DNA from: Gymnodinialimonas sp. 57CJ19
GTDB lineage: Bacteria; Pseudomonadota; Alphaproteobacteria; Rhodobacterales; Rhodobacteraceae
DNA length: 64,000 nt
NCBI RefSeq assembly: GCF_038396845.1
Contig: NZ_CP151587.1
Coordinates: 1,958,001-2,022,000 of the forward strand
Direction of reading: 5' to 3'
Shown: in pieces, positions 62,734-64,000 of the stretch
Position numbering within the stretch: the first letter of the stretch is position 1
Layout: every line of letters begins with the position of its first letter
The notes under the pieces: model-generated
What the model was told of the DNA's origin: nothing
Databases searched by the model: none
Seen by the model: the letters and a program-made list of their open reading frames with translations, nothing else
Translations under genes and position numbers: made by a program

Positions 62734-63009
62734 ATGATTGACCGTCACCATAACACACTGATCATGAACCTGAATTTCCTTGGCGTCGCCGTGGCTTATG
62801 GCCTTTTGGGCATGTCGCTCTGGCTATCCACGGACATGGCGTTGGCCACTAAAGGCTACTGGGCGATGGGCATTTTGCTGCTGACCCTAAGCCTGATTAA
62901 CGTGGTGAAATATCGTTTCGACATGCGCTTCAGCGACGATCGTTTGCGCAAGATTGAAGACGCGCGAAACGAGAAGCTGTTGGAGGACGCGCTTAAAGAA
63001 GACGCGTAA
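62734..63009 (+). CDS. YiaA/YiaB-family inner-membrane protein
   Basis: A 91-residue protein with two membrane helices (about residues 10-32 and 41-60; LIMNLNFLGVAVAYGLLGMSLWL and YWAMGILLLTLSLINVV) and a charged helical C-terminal tail (RKIEDARNEKLLEDALKEDA). This matches the YiaAB two-helix family, often beside pspA. Function unknown, probably an anchor or partner of the PspA protein. 24 bp after pspA with GGAGAAG before the ATG, so the same operon. Confidence 0.83.
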   Translation: MIDRHHNTLIMNLNFLGVAVAYGLLGMSLWLSTDMALATKGYWAMGILLLTLSLINVVKYRFDMRFSDDRLRKIEDARNEKLLEDALKEDA

Positions 63010-63036
63010 CACCGGCCCTGCCGGACGTCACTAAAA

Positions 63037-63066
63037 GGGCCGCCGAGGATCAACCCTCGGCGGCCC
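63037..63066. terminator. Bidirectional intrinsic terminator between the YiaA-like gene and glyA
   Basis: A perfect 12-bp stem, GGGCCGCCGAGG (63037-63048) with CCTCGGCGGCCC (63055-63066), over a 6-nt loop. AAAA precedes it (T-run for the minus strand, glyA) and AAATTT follows it. It should stop the pspA-yiaA transcript and the convergent glyA transcript. Confidence 0.85.
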
Positions 63067-63133
63067 AAATTTGCGTCGTTAACCAAGACTAACCCGCGAT
63101 GGGGTATATCAATGGTATATCAATCCGAAATCC

Positions 63134-64000
63134 TCAGAGGTTCGGGTAGATCGGGAAACGGTCACACATCTGCTGAACTTCGGCGCGGACTTTCGCCTCG
63201 ACCGCGTCATTGCCGTCCTCGCCGTTCGCGGCCAGACCATCGACCACTTCGACGATCCAATCGGCGATCTGGCGGAACTCGGCCTCACCAAACCCACGGG
63301 TCGTGCCGGCGGGGGAGCCAAGGCGCAGGCCAGAGGTGACCATGGGCTTTTCGGTGTCGAAGGGAATACCGTTCTTGTTGCAGGTGATATGGGCGCGACC
63401 CAGCGCTTTTTCCGTCGCGTTGCCCTTCACACCTTTGGCGCGCAGATCGACCAGCATCAGGTGCGTGTCGGTGCCGCCGGTAACGATGTTCAGCCCCCCC
63501 TTCACCAATTGGTCCGCCAATGCCTGAGCGTTGACGATCACCTGAGCCTGGTAGTCTTTGAACTCGGGGCGCAGGGCCTCACCGAAAGCCACGGCTTTCC
63601 CGGCGATGACATGCATCAGCGGGCCGCCCTGGATGCCGGGGAAGATGGCCGAGTTAACCTTTTTCGCGATGGCTTCGTCGTTGGTCACGATCATACCGCC
63701 CCGAGGCCCGCGCAGGGTTTTGTGGGTCGTGGTCGTGGCGACATGGGCGTGGGGGAAGGGCGAGGGGTAATGGCCCGACGCGACCATGCCCGCGAAATGC
63801 GCCATGTCCACCATCAGATACGCGCCGATCGTATCGGCAATCTCGCGCATCCGCTTGAAGTCAATGATCCGAGGGATGGCAGAGCCGCCCGCGATGATCA
63901 TCTTGGGCTTATGTTCCGCGGTCAGCTCGGCGATCTGGTCATAATCCACGTCCAGCGTGTCTTGGCGTACGCCGTATTGCACGGCATTGAACCATTTTCC
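63134..64000 (-). CDS. glyA: Serine hydroxymethyltransferase, C-terminal two-thirds (5' end outside window)
   Basis: PLP enzyme that converts serine to glycine and loads tetrahydrofolate. The frame is open to the right edge; what remains shows [49 protein letters not shown] (PLP-lysine in THKTLRGPR), [43 protein letters not shown] and [29 protein letters not shown], all diagnostic. Ends with TAG-type stop at 63134 after FPIYPNL. Convergent with the pspA operon. Confidence 0.98.
   Translation of the reverse strand, partial: GKWFNAVQYGVRQDTLDVDYDQIAELTAEHKPKMIIAGGSAIPRIIDFKRMREIADTIGAYLMVDMAHFAGMVASGHYPSPFPHAHVATTTTHKTLRGPRGGMIVTNDEAIAKKVNSAIFPGIQGGPLMHVIAGKAVAFGEALRPEFKDYQAQVIVNAQALADQLVKGGLNIVTGGTDTHLMLVDLRAKGVKGNATEKALGRAHITCNKNGIPFDTEKPMVTSGLRLGSPAGTTRGFGEAEFRQIADWIVEVVDGLAANGEDGNDAVEAKVRAEVQQMCDRFPIYPNL

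Overview
The window looks like ordinary chromosome from a marine alphaproteobacterium of the order Rhodobacterales (Roseobacter group). The evidence is family content and gene order, not a database match: a ctaC-ctaB-coxF-ctaG-ctaE-surf1-thrC-M16 peptidase block, a glgB-glgC-glgA-glgX-pgm-glgP glycogen operon, a hom/glpX/recJ block, mce next to a DUF1467 gene, and pleD divergent from a DUF3572 gene. GC is high and even. I see no insertion sequence, prophage, integrase or CRISPR array.

Layout. 1-10.2 kb: 3' end of aspS, a response regulator, mce, a nitroreductase/EI24 membrane protein pair, topA, dprA and tldD. 10.4-19.3 kb: a forward-strand run for cytochrome c oxidase subunits II and III with assembly factors (haem O synthase, CtaG, SURF1), then threonine synthase, an M16 peptidase, an acetyltransferase and an FAD-linked oxidase. 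19.4-30.2 kb: metG, a serine hydrolase, an MFS transporter, an ImuA-like protein, an aldo/keto reductase, an SGNH hydrolase, an XRE regulator divergent from a desaturase, a DMT transporter, a Nudix hydrolase and a DUF983 protein. 30.3-32.4 kb: an exported EF-hand protein followed by an ECF sigma factor, a membrane protein that may be its anti-sigma factor, and a CnrX/Spy-like periplasmic protein. 32.4-38.3 kb: PleD, DUF3572, a HAD phosphatase, a non-pyrrolysine MttB-family methyltransferase, and an H-NOX protein translationally coupled to a diguanylate cyclase.

38.3-52.6 kb: malonyl-CoA synthetase, then glycogen synthesis and breakdown genes divergent from an alpha-glucosidase, with a LacI-type palindrome between them. 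52.6-58.9 kb: tRNA-Glu(UUC), recJ, an isochorismatase-like hydrolase, glpX, a PhoD-like phosphatase and hom. 58.9-63.0 kb: a small lipoprotein, two TetR regulators, a desaturase, and a PspA/YiaA-type membrane-stress pair. The last gene is the 3' part of glyA.

Two things stand out. The H-NOX protein (36667-37254) keeps the fold but lacks the proximal haem histidine and the YxSxR motif in an ungapped alignment with the recalled T. tengcongensis H-NOX, yet it stays coupled to a diguanylate cyclase with intact GGDEF and RxxD motifs. This suggests a sensor that works without haem or in a changed way. Second, a TetR gene (61347) has the palindrome TGAACG-n-CGTTCA at its own start, and three copies surround a good sigma-70 promoter for the pspA-yiaA pair, with a fatty-acid desaturase gene divergent from it. 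Together these look like a small membrane-homeostasis regulon. A second TetR gene at 59376 has its own palindrome fitted exactly between promoter-like elements, next to a three-copy 27-bp repeat.
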